Source: JBBQER01 sp052148155 (lineage in GTDB: Bacteria; Actinomycetota; Acidimicrobiia; IMCC26256; PALSA-610). From it: DNA of 43,110 nt. Below the pieces are notes generated by a model, which did no database searches, was not told the DNA's origin, and saw only the letters and a list, made by a program, of their open reading frames with translations. Shown here piece after piece: positions 31,614 through 39,175 of this stretch. The stretch is taken from assembly GCA_052148155.1 (NCBI GenBank), contig JBKQIY010000250.1:1-43110 (forward strand). Direction: 5' to 3'. Each line of letters starts with the position of its first letter. Within the stretch, counting starts at the first letter, position 1. A program made the position numbers and the translations under genes.

Positions 31614-32236
31614 TTCTCCTGTAGGTGTTGCGCGAAAAACGCGAGCGTGCGTGTCCACGCGTCGGTCGCGGCGGTTTCGTGGTATGTGTCGGAGCCGTCG
31701 CGCATGAAGCCGTGTTCGGCATCTTCGTAGACGATGACGTCGCCCGGATGGTGGCGTTCCACGGTCGCGATGTCGTCGCGGGAGATCCACTCGTCGCGGC
31801 CGCCGAAGAACGCGAGCAACGGGCACTGCGAGGTGCCCAGATGCTGGGCGATGCCACCTCCGTAGAACGGCACCGCCGCGTCGACGTCGCCGGACGTCGC
31901 GCCGAGATAGGCATACCCGCCGCCCATGCAGAAGCCGGTGATGCCGACCTTCGCCGCTCCGATTGCGCGCAGCCAGCCGATGCATTCGACGATGTCGGCG
32001 CGGCCGTCGGAGTGACGCAACATCGGATAGTGCTCCCCGGCTTTGTCTGGATCACTCCCACCGAAACGCCAGAACAGGTCGGGGGCGACCGTCGCGAACC
32101 CCGCATGGGCGAGCCGCTGCGACACGCGCAACAGCTGCGGCGAAATGCCTCCGCCTTCCATGACCACCACCACACCCGGCCACGGCGGCGGTTGTGCCGG
32201 CACCGACGTAAAGAAAGGGACGGCGATTTCGACCAT
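31610..32236 (-). CDS. Dienelactone hydrolase family protein
   Basis: 208 residues, an alpha/beta hydrolase with a Cys nucleophile: C103 in GFCMGGGYAY (101-110). E27 in VVMEGGGI corresponds to the Glu of the Cys-His-Asp-Glu system. D148 (FGGRDEWI) and H175 (DAEHGF) complete the triad. In aromatic degradation such enzymes hydrolyse dienelactones to maleylacetate; many paralogues act on other lactones or esters. A TAGCTT hexamer lies eight bases before the ATG at 32236, with no SD, so the operon of hydrolase and two AKRs is probably near-leaderless. Confidence 0.92.
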   Translation of the reverse strand: MVEIAVPFFTSVPAQPPPWPGVVVVMEGGGISPQLLRVSQRLAHAGFATVAPDLFWRFGGSDPDKAGEHYPMLRHSDGRADIVECIGWLRAIGAAKVGITGFCMGGGYAYLGATSGDVDAAVPFYGGGIAQHLGTSQCPLLAFFGGRDEWISRDDIATVERHHPGDVIVYEDAEHGFMRDGSDTYHETAATDAWTRTLAFFAQHLQEK

Positions 32237-32646
32237 GTGAGCGCAAGCTATCCGACCCGAGACCGACCTTTGGGGGCGCCGTTATTCGTCGCGAGTCGTG
32301 CGGGTCGGAGCTGCGGCACAGACCGACCGGCCGAGACCGGGTCGGGTGGATCTTGCCCGCCGACGCCGAGGCGTGTCGGGCCACGCCGGTCGACGAGCTC
32401 GCCGGCACCCGTCCCCGCCCGTCCCGGACACAGAATCGGCGACGGCCTCGTCGCGCGCCACGTCCTGCGGGTCGGCGTTCGCGCGTGGACGGATCGTTCA
32501 GCTCGACCAGCCCGAAGCGCCGTCGGCTTTCGAACGTGCTGCCCAACCGCGGACCCACCGCCCCACGAAGGGGCGACGCCGCGCGAGGCCGACCGGGGCG
32601 CACGATCGTCGCTGTCGGCGTGGCGTCCGATCGTGGGACGCGACGT
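32237..32646. other. 410-bp intergenic stretch without a recognisable gene
   Basis: It lies upstream of the dienelactone hydrolase start and downstream of the fourth AKR. Open frames here are shadows without family features. The promoter-like TAGCTT (minus, 32250-32245) serves the hydrolase. Near the other end an 8-bp perfect inverted repeat (CACGATCG 32601-32608, CGATCGTG 32628-32635) lies just past the AKR stop and may act in termination. Nothing else was seen. Confidence 0.55.
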
Positions 32647-33639
32647 TCAACGAGGTGCGTCGCCTCGGCGGTAGCCGGCGGTGAGCTCGTTGAGGGTCTG
32701 TACGAGGTCGGCGTCGAGCGGTGTGTCGACCGCGGCGCAGGTCGCGTCGAGCTGTTCGGGCCGGCTGGCCCCCACGATCGGCGACGTGATCGCCGGATGC
32801 TGCAAGGTCCACGCCACAGCCAGCGTCGGCAACGGAATCCCGGCGCTTTCGGCGACCTTGGCGAGCGCGTCGATCGTGTCGAACACGTTGTCGTGCCAGT
32901 AGCGGTCCTGGTACATGGCTCCCGCGGTGCCGAGCGTGAAACGCGTCCCCTCTTCGGGTGGCTTCGACCGGTCATGCTTGCCCGACAGCAGACCGCCCGC
33001 GATCGGGTTGTACGGGATGACCCCGACACCCTCGTCGAGGCACAGGGGGAGCAGTTCACGTTCGAACTCGCGGAAGATGAGGTTGTATCGCGGTTGTACG
33101 GAGTCGAAACGGACAAGCTTGAGCGCGGCGCTCTTGCCGAGCGCCTGTGCGAGACGGTACGCAAGAAAGTTCGAGCAGCCCACATAGCGGACCTTGCCGA
33201 CGCGTACGAGGTCGTCGAGCGCCTGCAGCGACTCTTCGAGCGGCACGTTCCGGTCGTCGAAATGGAGCTGATACAGGTCGATGAAGTCGGTTTGGAGCCG
33301 TCGCAACGACGCGTCGACTGCGTCCATGATGTGACGGCGGCTGTTGCCGGCGTCCCACGGCTTCGAACCCATCGGTCCGAAGCACTTCGTCGCGACGACG
33401 AACTGGTCGCGACGGCCCGTAAGCCAGCGGCCGAGGATCTCTTCGGTGCGGCCGGCGGTCGTGAGGTCGCCGCCCAACGGATACACGTCGGCGGCGTCGA
33501 GGAACGTGATGCCTAACGTGTCGGCGTGATCGAGGATGGCGCGCGAGCCGTCCTCATCGACTTGCAGTCCGAAGGTCATGGTGCCGAGACAGATCCTGGA
33601 AACCTGGAGTCCGGTGCGGCCGAGACGGACGTGTTGCAC
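32647..33639 (-). CDS. Aldo/keto reductase (fourth)
   Basis: 330 residues. Catalytic D48 (FLDAADVYPL), Y53, K85 (VATKCFG) and the His of YQLHFDD. CSNFLAYRLAQALG and the terminal GASRPEQLDATCAAVD give the nucleotide-binding parts. It has the YajO/YghZ-like layout GGLLSGKHDRSKPPEEGTRF. The ATG at 33639 has AAGGA upstream. It is third in the run GH4, methyltransferase, AKR, separated from the methyltransferase by 30 bases. A possible role is reduction of the keto-sugar or aldehyde formed from glycoside breakdown; this is inference from position. Confidence 0.93.
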   Translation of the reverse strand: MQHVRLGRTGLQVSRICLGTMTFGLQVDEDGSRAILDHADTLGITFLDAADVYPLGGDLTTAGRTEEILGRWLTGRRDQFVVATKCFGPMGSKPWDAGNSRRHIMDAVDASLRRLQTDFIDLYQLHFDDRNVPLEESLQALDDLVRVGKVRYVGCSNFLAYRLAQALGKSAALKLVRFDSVQPRYNLIFREFERELLPLCLDEGVGVIPYNPIAGGLLSGKHDRSKPPEEGTRFTLGTAGAMYQDRYWHDNVFDTIDALAKVAESAGIPLPTLAVAWTLQHPAITSPIVGASRPEQLDATCAAVDTPLDADLVQTLNELTAGYRRGDAPR

Positions 33640-33669
33640 GGCGCGGTCCTTTCTTGTCGAGCTTGATGT

Positions 33670-34482
33670 CTAACGGGCGGTTGCCTGGAACAGCTGGAAT
33701 GCGAGCGGGAACTTCACACGTCCCGGTCCCGACCGGAATCGCGCAACGTGGTCGTTGACCGCGGCGCGCGCGTCGGCCAGCTTTTCGTCCGGGACGCCCA
33801 TGAAGGTGAGTTGCGCGTCGTCGACCACGGCGTCTTGGGGGAGGTCGGCGACGAGGTCGTGCGCCCGCCGTCGGACGTTGGCGAAGCCGGCCGACTCCAA
33901 CATGTTCTGCGTGCGGACGTGGTCGCCGAGCGCGAACGGGCCGGTCGGGCTTTTGCCCGGCGCCGGAGGCGCCGGTGGCGGCGCAATGCCGGCGAGGGCG
34001 GGACCGATGAACCAGGGGTTGCGGTCGAGGGTCTGCCAGCAGGCGAACGTGATCCGTCCGCCGGGCTCGAGTTGGGCGCGGATATTCGCGAACGCGGTGA
34101 GCGGCTCGTCGAAGAACATGACGCCGAACTGGCTCATGACGACGTCGAACGGGCCGCCGGCGACGCGGTCGTGTTGCATGTCGGCAACGCAGAACGACAC
34201 GTTGTCGACCTGGGCGTCCGCCGCCCGACGTGCGGCTGCGTCGGTGAGCGGCACGGAGATGTCGGCGCCGATCGCGATGCCGGACGGGCTGACCGCCCGC
34301 GCGGCCGCGATGGTCGCCTTCCCGCCGCCGCAACCGACGTCGAGGACCCGTTCGCCGGACCGCAACGCGAGCGCGTCGAGGAGAAAAGGTGTGATCTCGT
34401 CGGTGAGCGGCTCCCGCTTGTGCCACGCCGAAACCCAGTCCTGGTTGTTCCAGCGTCGCCGTTCGGCTGGGTTGGTGTCCAT
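33670..34482 (-). CDS. Class I SAM-dependent methyltransferase
   Basis: 270 residues. SAM-binding motif I VLDVGCGGGKATIAA (46-60), then acidic motif II around GADISVPL. Motif III corresponds to FDVVMSQFGVMFFDEP, and LEPGGRITFACWQ follows. This is the layout of UbiE/ArsM-like methyltransferases with a C-terminal substrate cap. The ATG at 34482 has an AGGACC SD. The gap of 91 bases before it contains a 7-bp hairpin (34540-34560). Methyl acceptor unknown; the next gene upstream is GH4. Confidence 0.9.
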   Translation of the reverse strand: MDTNPAERRRWNNQDWVSAWHKREPLTDEITPFLLDALALRSGERVLDVGCGGGKATIAAARAVSPSGIAIGADISVPLTDAAARRAADAQVDNVSFCVADMQHDRVAGGPFDVVMSQFGVMFFDEPLTAFANIRAQLEPGGRITFACWQTLDRNPWFIGPALAGIAPPPAPPAPGKSPTGPFALGDHVRTQNMLESAGFANVRRRAHDLVADLPQDAVVDDAQLTFMGVPDEKLADARAAVNDHVARFRSGPGRVKFPLAFQLFQATAR

Positions 34483-34539
34483 CGTTGAGGTCCTGACGTT
34501 GACCGGACGACGACGAGTGCTGCGTCGCGGGTCGGCTGG

Positions 34540-34560
34540 CCGAGGCCATGGGAGCCTCGG
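34540..34560 (-). terminator. Possible weak hairpin terminator after the second GH4 gene
   Basis: CCGAGGC (34540-34546) and GCCTCGG (34554-34560) with a 7-nt loop, 14 bases after the GH4 stop on the minus strand, without a T-run. It could reduce read-through into the methyltransferase gene. Confidence 0.3.
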
Positions 34561-34573
34561 GTCGGCACCTGTT

Positions 34574-35869
34574 CTACTCCAGGGGCGGGATCCAAGGTCC
34601 GTGCGCATCGAGGAGTGCGTCGACGAGCGCATGGATCTGGTCGAGGTCAAGTTCGGCCGCGGTGTGCGGGTCGAGCATCGCCGCGTGGTAGACGTGCTCA
34701 CGGCGGCCGGTGAGCGCAGCTTCGACGGTGAGCTCGGCCACGTTGACGTTGGTTCGGATGAGCGCGCTGAGCTGGGGCGGCATCGCACCGATGTGGGTCG
34801 GCTGCACACCGGCGCCGTCCACGAGGCACGGCACCTCGACCGTGCAGCCCGCCGGAAGATCGTCGATCAGTCCGTCGTTCGGTACGTTGCCGTAGATCAC
34901 ACGTGGTTTGCCGGTCTCGACACTGCGGATGATCGTCGACGCGTACTCGAAGCTCCGCTGCACGTCCATCGTCTCGCCACGTTCGAGCTGGACCTGTTCG
35001 CGGTCCCATCGTGCGATCTGATCGACGCAGCGGCGCGGGTACTCGTCGAGCGGCACCCGGAATGTCTCGATGAGATCGGGACGATCACGTTTGATGAACC
35101 ACGGCACGTATTCGGCGAAATGTTCGCTCGATTCGGTCACGAAATAGCCGAAGTGGCGCAGGAGTTCGTAGCGGACGCGGTTGGTTTCGGGCACTGCGCC
35201 CGAATCGGCCAGGGCACGCAAACGCGGGTAGAGGTCTTCGCCGTCGCGTTCGAAACGAAGGTAGAACGCCATGTGGTTGATACCGGCCGCGAGATAGTCG
35301 ATCTCCTGATACGGGATCTGGAGGTCCTGCGACAGCTCGAACGCGGTGCCCTGCACGCTGTGACACAGACCGACAGTTCGGATGTTGGTCGCCCGCGAGA
35401 TGGCACGGCAGTTGATCGCCATCGGATTCGAGTAGTTGCAGAACAACACGTCGGGACAGACGTCAGCCATGTCGGCACAGATCTCGAGGAGCACCGGAAT
35501 GGTTCGCAGCCCGCGCATGATCCCGCCGATCCCGACCGTGTCGGCGATCGTCTGGCGCAGACCGAAACGCTTGGGAACCTCGAAGTCGGTGACGGTGCAT
35601 GGTTCGTATCCGCCGACTTGGATCATGTTGATCGCGTAGTCGGCGCCGTCAAGCGCGGCCCGTCGATCGGTCGTGGTGCGGATCTTGGCCGGGGAACCGA
35701 GCGTGGCCGCGACGCGTCGTGCGACGAGCTCAGAGGTGTCGAGTCGTTCGGCATCGATGTCGAAGAGCGTGATCTCTGATTCGGTGAGCTCCTCGTATCC
35801 GAGGATGTCGCCGAGGAGATTGCGGGCGAAGACTGTGGAGCCCGCGCCGATCAGTGTGATCTTCGCCAT
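34574..35869 (-). CDS. melA: GH4 alpha-galactosidase/alpha-glucosidase (MelA-type)
   Basis: 431 residues. NAD+-binding LIGAGSTVFARNLLGD (6-21); SNPM (147-150). The Mn2+ ligands are C169/H170 (GLCHS, 167-171) and H199 (GINHM, 196-200). The GSTVF and CHSVQGT sequences fit the MelA branch, which hydrolyses alpha-galactosides or alpha-glucosides by redox elimination. The gene symbol is by branch similarity only. The ATG at 35869 lies seven bases after TAGCAT on the minus strand, so it is probably leaderless and the first gene of the GH4, methyltransferase, AKR run. Confidence 0.92.
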   Translation of the reverse strand: MAKITLIGAGSTVFARNLLGDILGYEELTESEITLFDIDAERLDTSELVARRVAATLGSPAKIRTTTDRRAALDGADYAINMIQVGGYEPCTVTDFEVPKRFGLRQTIADTVGIGGIMRGLRTIPVLLEICADMADVCPDVLFCNYSNPMAINCRAISRATNIRTVGLCHSVQGTAFELSQDLQIPYQEIDYLAAGINHMAFYLRFERDGEDLYPRLRALADSGAVPETNRVRYELLRHFGYFVTESSEHFAEYVPWFIKRDRPDLIETFRVPLDEYPRRCVDQIARWDREQVQLERGETMDVQRSFEYASTIIRSVETGKPRVIYGNVPNDGLIDDLPAGCTVEVPCLVDGAGVQPTHIGAMPPQLSALIRTNVNVAELTVEAALTGRREHVYHAAMLDPHTAAELDLDQIHALVDALLDAHGPWIPPLE

Positions 35870-35875
35870 CGCCGC

Positions 35876-35881
35876 ATGCTA
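35876..35881 (-). promoter_or_regulatory. Leaderless -10 box (TAGCAT) of the second GH4 gene
   Basis: Minus-strand TAGCAT, six bases (GCGGCG), then ATG 35869; no SD before the ATG. It lies between the GH4 start and the 3' end of the membrane protein gene. Confidence 0.55.
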
Positions 35882-35889
35882 CGAGCTGG

Positions 35890-37944
35890 TCAGGTGATCT
35901 TGTACACGTCGAACTCGAGGTGGGCGAACGTCCACGGCGTCGCCGGGCCGTGGCGCGTTTCGCCCAGCGTCGGAGATGTGTAGCGCACGATTCCGATGAA
36001 ATGTGTGTGTTCGCCGTCCGCAAAGCGTGCCCGGCCCGGCACGTCGAGCACGACGAGGTAGCCCGATGCGACGTTGTGGTGTTGGAAGACCCGTCGCGCT
36101 TGGGTCGGGTTGTACACGACGTCGCGTCCCAATCCCGATGCGGGAATATCGAACACTTCGCGGCCGAAAGACTGTTCGAGCGGGAGCGCGAATGCCCGGT
36201 AGGTGTTGGGGTAGAACCATTGGTCGGGCCGTGTCTTGGCGCCCGAGTAGATGACCGGACCGACGCCGTCGGTACGTGTGATCCGATCGAGGCTCGCCAG
36301 CGCGGCGTACGAATGTCCGAAAAGTCGGTATCGGGTGGCGCGCCGGGTTTCGGAGATCTGCGGGACGAGCCCGATCAACACGATCGCGACGACCCCGGCG
36401 ATCGCGACCCGCCCTGCGACCGATATCTGCGTGCGGGACGAGCGTAAGAGTCGGCTGGCCGCGTCGGCCACGACGTGCAGACCGATGGCGCCCAACACCA
36501 GTCCGGCGGGAAGCACTTCGCTGTACAGGTAACGATCGAAGTACAGGTAGTAGGTCTGGACCTTCGGTTCGGGGACGCGGCGCGCGAAGAGCACGAGATA
36601 CGTGCCGATGAGCAACAAGATCAGCAGACTGCAGGTGGCGTCGAGATACTTTCCCGGCTGGTGCACCGTGGCTGCGACACCGATCACGAAGAGCACGAGC
36701 AGCAGCGGTCCCCATCGTGCCAGCGTGTTGCTCAGACCCGAGATCCGAAGGGATGCCAGCGCCGCGGCGGTGATCGCTCCGACCGCCGCGTACGCGCACC
36801 ACCAAAAGACGCGGGGTCGGGTCACGACGTGCGGGCGCACGTACCGCGTGACTCCTTTGGTGGCGACGAGCACCGCGGCGATCGCGACTGCGCCCGCGAT
36901 GACGAGGAACACCGAAGCCTCGATCAGATGTGCGTCGGCGGCGAGTCGGTACGAAGGGCCCGGAAGGAGGTGATGGAGCTGCGTCACGAAGTAGGCGTGG
37001 ACGTAGTGCACGTCATACCCGTACGACGCGACCAGCGTGACCAGCGACACGACCGTGAACTGGCGTTGCACGGCAACGGTCGCGTTGTCGTCGACCGCGG
37101 CCGAGGCGAACAACACCACCACGATGATCGGCGCGAGGAGCATCGCCTCGCCGCGCACGAGGAGCAACGAACCGGCGACGACGCCGGCCATGACTGCGTA
37201 CACCGCCGATGTGTGGGCACGGGCCCGGACGACGAGGTACACGAGCCCGAGGAGCAGCGGCGCGTAGAGCGACTCCGCGACGGGGAACAGCGAGAACCAC
37301 ACGGTCACCGGGTGGACGACGACGAGGAATCCGATTCCGACGAGCGCGACGACATGGAGCCGAAAGGCTCGGGCGAACGCGATGACACCGAGCAGGAGGG
37401 CCGCTCCGAGGGCGGGCAGTCCCGCGACCGTGTTGGCCCGGCCGAGCACAAGATTGGTTTCCCGAAGAAACAATGTGAAACCGTGCGGTTCGGTCCCAAA
37501 ACGCGCGGTCCGCATCAGGATGTTTGCCGAGTTGACGTAGCCGCCCATGTCGCCGGTCTGGAAGATGAAGTACGAAGGCGCCCGGCGGATCCACACCGCG
37601 GCGACGACGAGCACGATCGTGATCAGTCCGAACAGCGCAGGTTCCGCCTCCCGCAAACGCGACAGGTCAACGGCAGCCCGCTCGCCGCGCCGGCCGCGGC
37701 GGCGCAACACGAACGCCGATCCGAGCGTGACGACGGCCGTGAACACGAACGCAGTGATCGGCGAGTAGTAGCCGGCGTGGAGGAGCACCACCGCAACGAA
37801 CAACTCGACGACCAGCCCGATCACGACCGACTCGAACGCGAGCCCGACCCATTCGGGTTGCGTGCCCGGGATGCTCAGCGCGATCGGCGATCCGATCAAG
37901 ATGAGCGCGCCGAGGACGATGAGCGCCGCCGCCGCCCCGCTCAT
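35890..37944 (-). CDS. Large polytopic membrane protein, GT-C glycosyltransferase-like
   Basis: 684 residues with roughly a dozen hydrophobic helices, from residue 7 to about 520, and a C-terminal periplasmic domain of about 150 residues (TRYRLFGHSYAALASLDRI onward). The first large outside loop contains SYFIFQTGDMGGYVNSANIL; an Asp near the start of this loop is the typical catalytic position in GT-C transferases that use polyprenyl-phosphate sugars. RVPEPKVQTYYLYFDRYLYSE fits a PMT-like later loop. The donor and acceptor are unknown; mannosyl or arabinosyl transfer to wall glycan or protein is possible. It starts 20 bases after the thiolase stop in the same direction, with no evident SD. 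Confidence 0.82.
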   Translation of the reverse strand: MSGAAAALIVLGALILIGSPIALSIPGTQPEWVGLAFESVVIGLVVELFVAVVLLHAGYYSPITAFVFTAVVTLGSAFVLRRRGRRGERAAVDLSRLREAEPALFGLITIVLVVAAVWIRRAPSYFIFQTGDMGGYVNSANILMRTARFGTEPHGFTLFLRETNLVLGRANTVAGLPALGAALLLGVIAFARAFRLHVVALVGIGFLVVVHPVTVWFSLFPVAESLYAPLLLGLVYLVVRARAHTSAVYAVMAGVVAGSLLLVRGEAMLLAPIIVVVLFASAAVDDNATVAVQRQFTVVSLVTLVASYGYDVHYVHAYFVTQLHHLLPGPSYRLAADAHLIEASVFLVIAGAVAIAAVLVATKGVTRYVRPHVVTRPRVFWWCAYAAVGAITAAALASLRISGLSNTLARWGPLLLVLFVIGVAATVHQPGKYLDATCSLLILLLIGTYLVLFARRVPEPKVQTYYLYFDRYLYSEVLPAGLVLGAIGLHVVADAASRLLRSSRTQISVAGRVAIAGVVAIVLIGLVPQISETRRATRYRLFGHSYAALASLDRITRTDGVGPVIYSGAKTRPDQWFYPNTYRAFALPLEQSFGREVFDIPASGLGRDVVYNPTQARRVFQHHNVASGYLVVLDVPGRARFADGEHTHFIGIVRYTSPTLGETRHGPATPWTFAHLEFDVYKIT

Positions 37945-37964
37945 CGCTTCGGGCGCGTCGCCTG

Positions 37965-39158
37965 CTAGCCGAGCTCGCGGCCGAGGATAGAGACGAAGGA
38001 GACCATCTCGCCGGGATATCCGCCGAGGTTGTGCGTCAGCGCGAGCGGGCGGTCGTTGCCGATCCGTCGTTCTTCGGGCGCTTCACCGCGCAGCTGAAGC
38101 CAGGCTTCGAACATCATGCGCAACCCCGACGCACCGACCGGATGGCCGAAGCTCTTCAAGCCTCCATCAGGATTGACCGGCATGTCGCCTTTGAGGTCGA
38201 ACGTGCCTGCGAGCACCTCTTTCCACGCTGAGCCCCGCTCGGCGAACTGCAGGTCCTCGTAGATGAGGAGCTCGGCCGGGGTGAAGCAGTCATGTACCTC
38301 AGCCATCGCGATTTCTTCGCGGGGATTCGTCACTCCAGCCTGCGCGTACGCGTCGCGTCCGGTCGCCGCGATCTCCGGGAAGGTCGTGTAGTCGTATGCG
38401 GGATCGGCGTTCCCCGAACAGTTGCCGGCCACCAGTGACAACGCCTTGATGTAGATCGGCTTGTCGGTGTACTTGTGAGCATCTTCGGCCCGCACGATGA
38501 TCGCCGCCGCCGACCCGTCGGCGACACCCGAGCAGTCGTACACGCCGAGACCGCCGGCCATGAGCGGCGCGTTGCAGATCGTTTCCATCGAGACTTCTTT
38601 TTTGAACTGCGCGCGGGAATTCCGCGCACCGTTGTAGTGGTTCTTCCAGGCGATGCGTGCGAGCACTTCACGCATCTGCTCGTCGTCGACGCCGTATTTC
38701 TTGCCGTAGCCGGGCGCGCACATCGCGAACATCGCCGCTGCGGTGAGGGTGCGGCCGGTACCGTCCGTTGGGGTCTTGGCTGCGCCGACGAGACCCTGGT
38801 AGCCGCTGTCCTTGACTTTCTCGACGCCGATCGCCATCGCGCTGTCGTAGGCGCCGCTCGCAACTGCGTACGCCGCGTTGCGGATCGCTTCCGACGCCGT
38901 CGCGCAGAAGTTCTCGACGTGGGTGACCGGCTTGTCGTGCAGTTGGAGCGGACGGGCGAGCGCCATCCCGCTCATGCCCGACATCGCGGTGCCCAGCCAA
39001 TACGCGTCGACATCGTCTTTGTTCGTACCGGCCGACGCGAACGTCTCTTCGGCCGCGTCGATCAGCAGGTCGTCGGTGCCTTTGTTCCAATGTTCGCCGA
39101 ACGGCGTGCATCCCATCCCGACGATGGCGACGCGGTCTTTGATCCCATGCGAACTCAT
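37965..39158 (-). CDS. SCP2-type thiolase (acetyl-CoA acetyltransferase-like)
   Basis: 397 residues. Catalytic cysteine C85 (VENFCATASEAIRN), H289-D290-C291-F-T (the SCP2-thiolase HDCFT motif) and SFGHPVGASG (337-345) with H339. All three active-site elements are intact, so it should condense or cleave acyl-CoAs by Claisen chemistry. SCP2-type members often work with DUF35 OB-fold partners as in sterol side-chain aldolases or archaeal mevalonate synthesis. The ATG at 39158 has an AGGGAGA SD and lies 17 bases after the HMGS-like/DUF35 fusion, with which it surely forms an operon and probably a complex. Confidence 0.93.
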   Translation of the reverse strand: MSSHGIKDRVAIVGMGCTPFGEHWNKGTDDLLIDAAEETFASAGTNKDDVDAYWLGTAMSGMSGMALARPLQLHDKPVTHVENFCATASEAIRNAAYAVASGAYDSAMAIGVEKVKDSGYQGLVGAAKTPTDGTGRTLTAAAMFAMCAPGYGKKYGVDDEQMREVLARIAWKNHYNGARNSRAQFKKEVSMETICNAPLMAGGLGVYDCSGVADGSAAAIIVRAEDAHKYTDKPIYIKALSLVAGNCSGNADPAYDYTTFPEIAATGRDAYAQAGVTNPREEIAMAEVHDCFTPAELLIYEDLQFAERGSAWKEVLAGTFDLKGDMPVNPDGGLKSFGHPVGASGLRMMFEAWLQLRGEAPEERRIGNDRPLALTHNLGGYPGEMVSFVSILGRELG

Positions 39159-39175
39159 ACGTGATTCTCCCTGAC

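Noticed and set aside
31614..31985. Extended N-terminus of the third aldo/keto reductase frame
   Set aside because: Shadow of the dienelactone hydrolase gene; AKR homology begins at the ATGATG at 31613.
32353..33516. Plus-strand 387-codon frame
   Set aside because: It runs antisense to the fourth aldo/keto reductase, has Arg-rich low-complexity composition and no domain.
33755..35779. Plus-strand 674-codon frame
   Set aside because: It covers the methyltransferase and GH4 genes in antisense; length is due to high G+C and no family pattern is visible.
36475..37968. Plus-strand 497-codon frame over the membrane protein
   Set aside because: Antisense shadow rich in Asp, Arg, Glu and His; the minus-strand frame has clear transmembrane helices.
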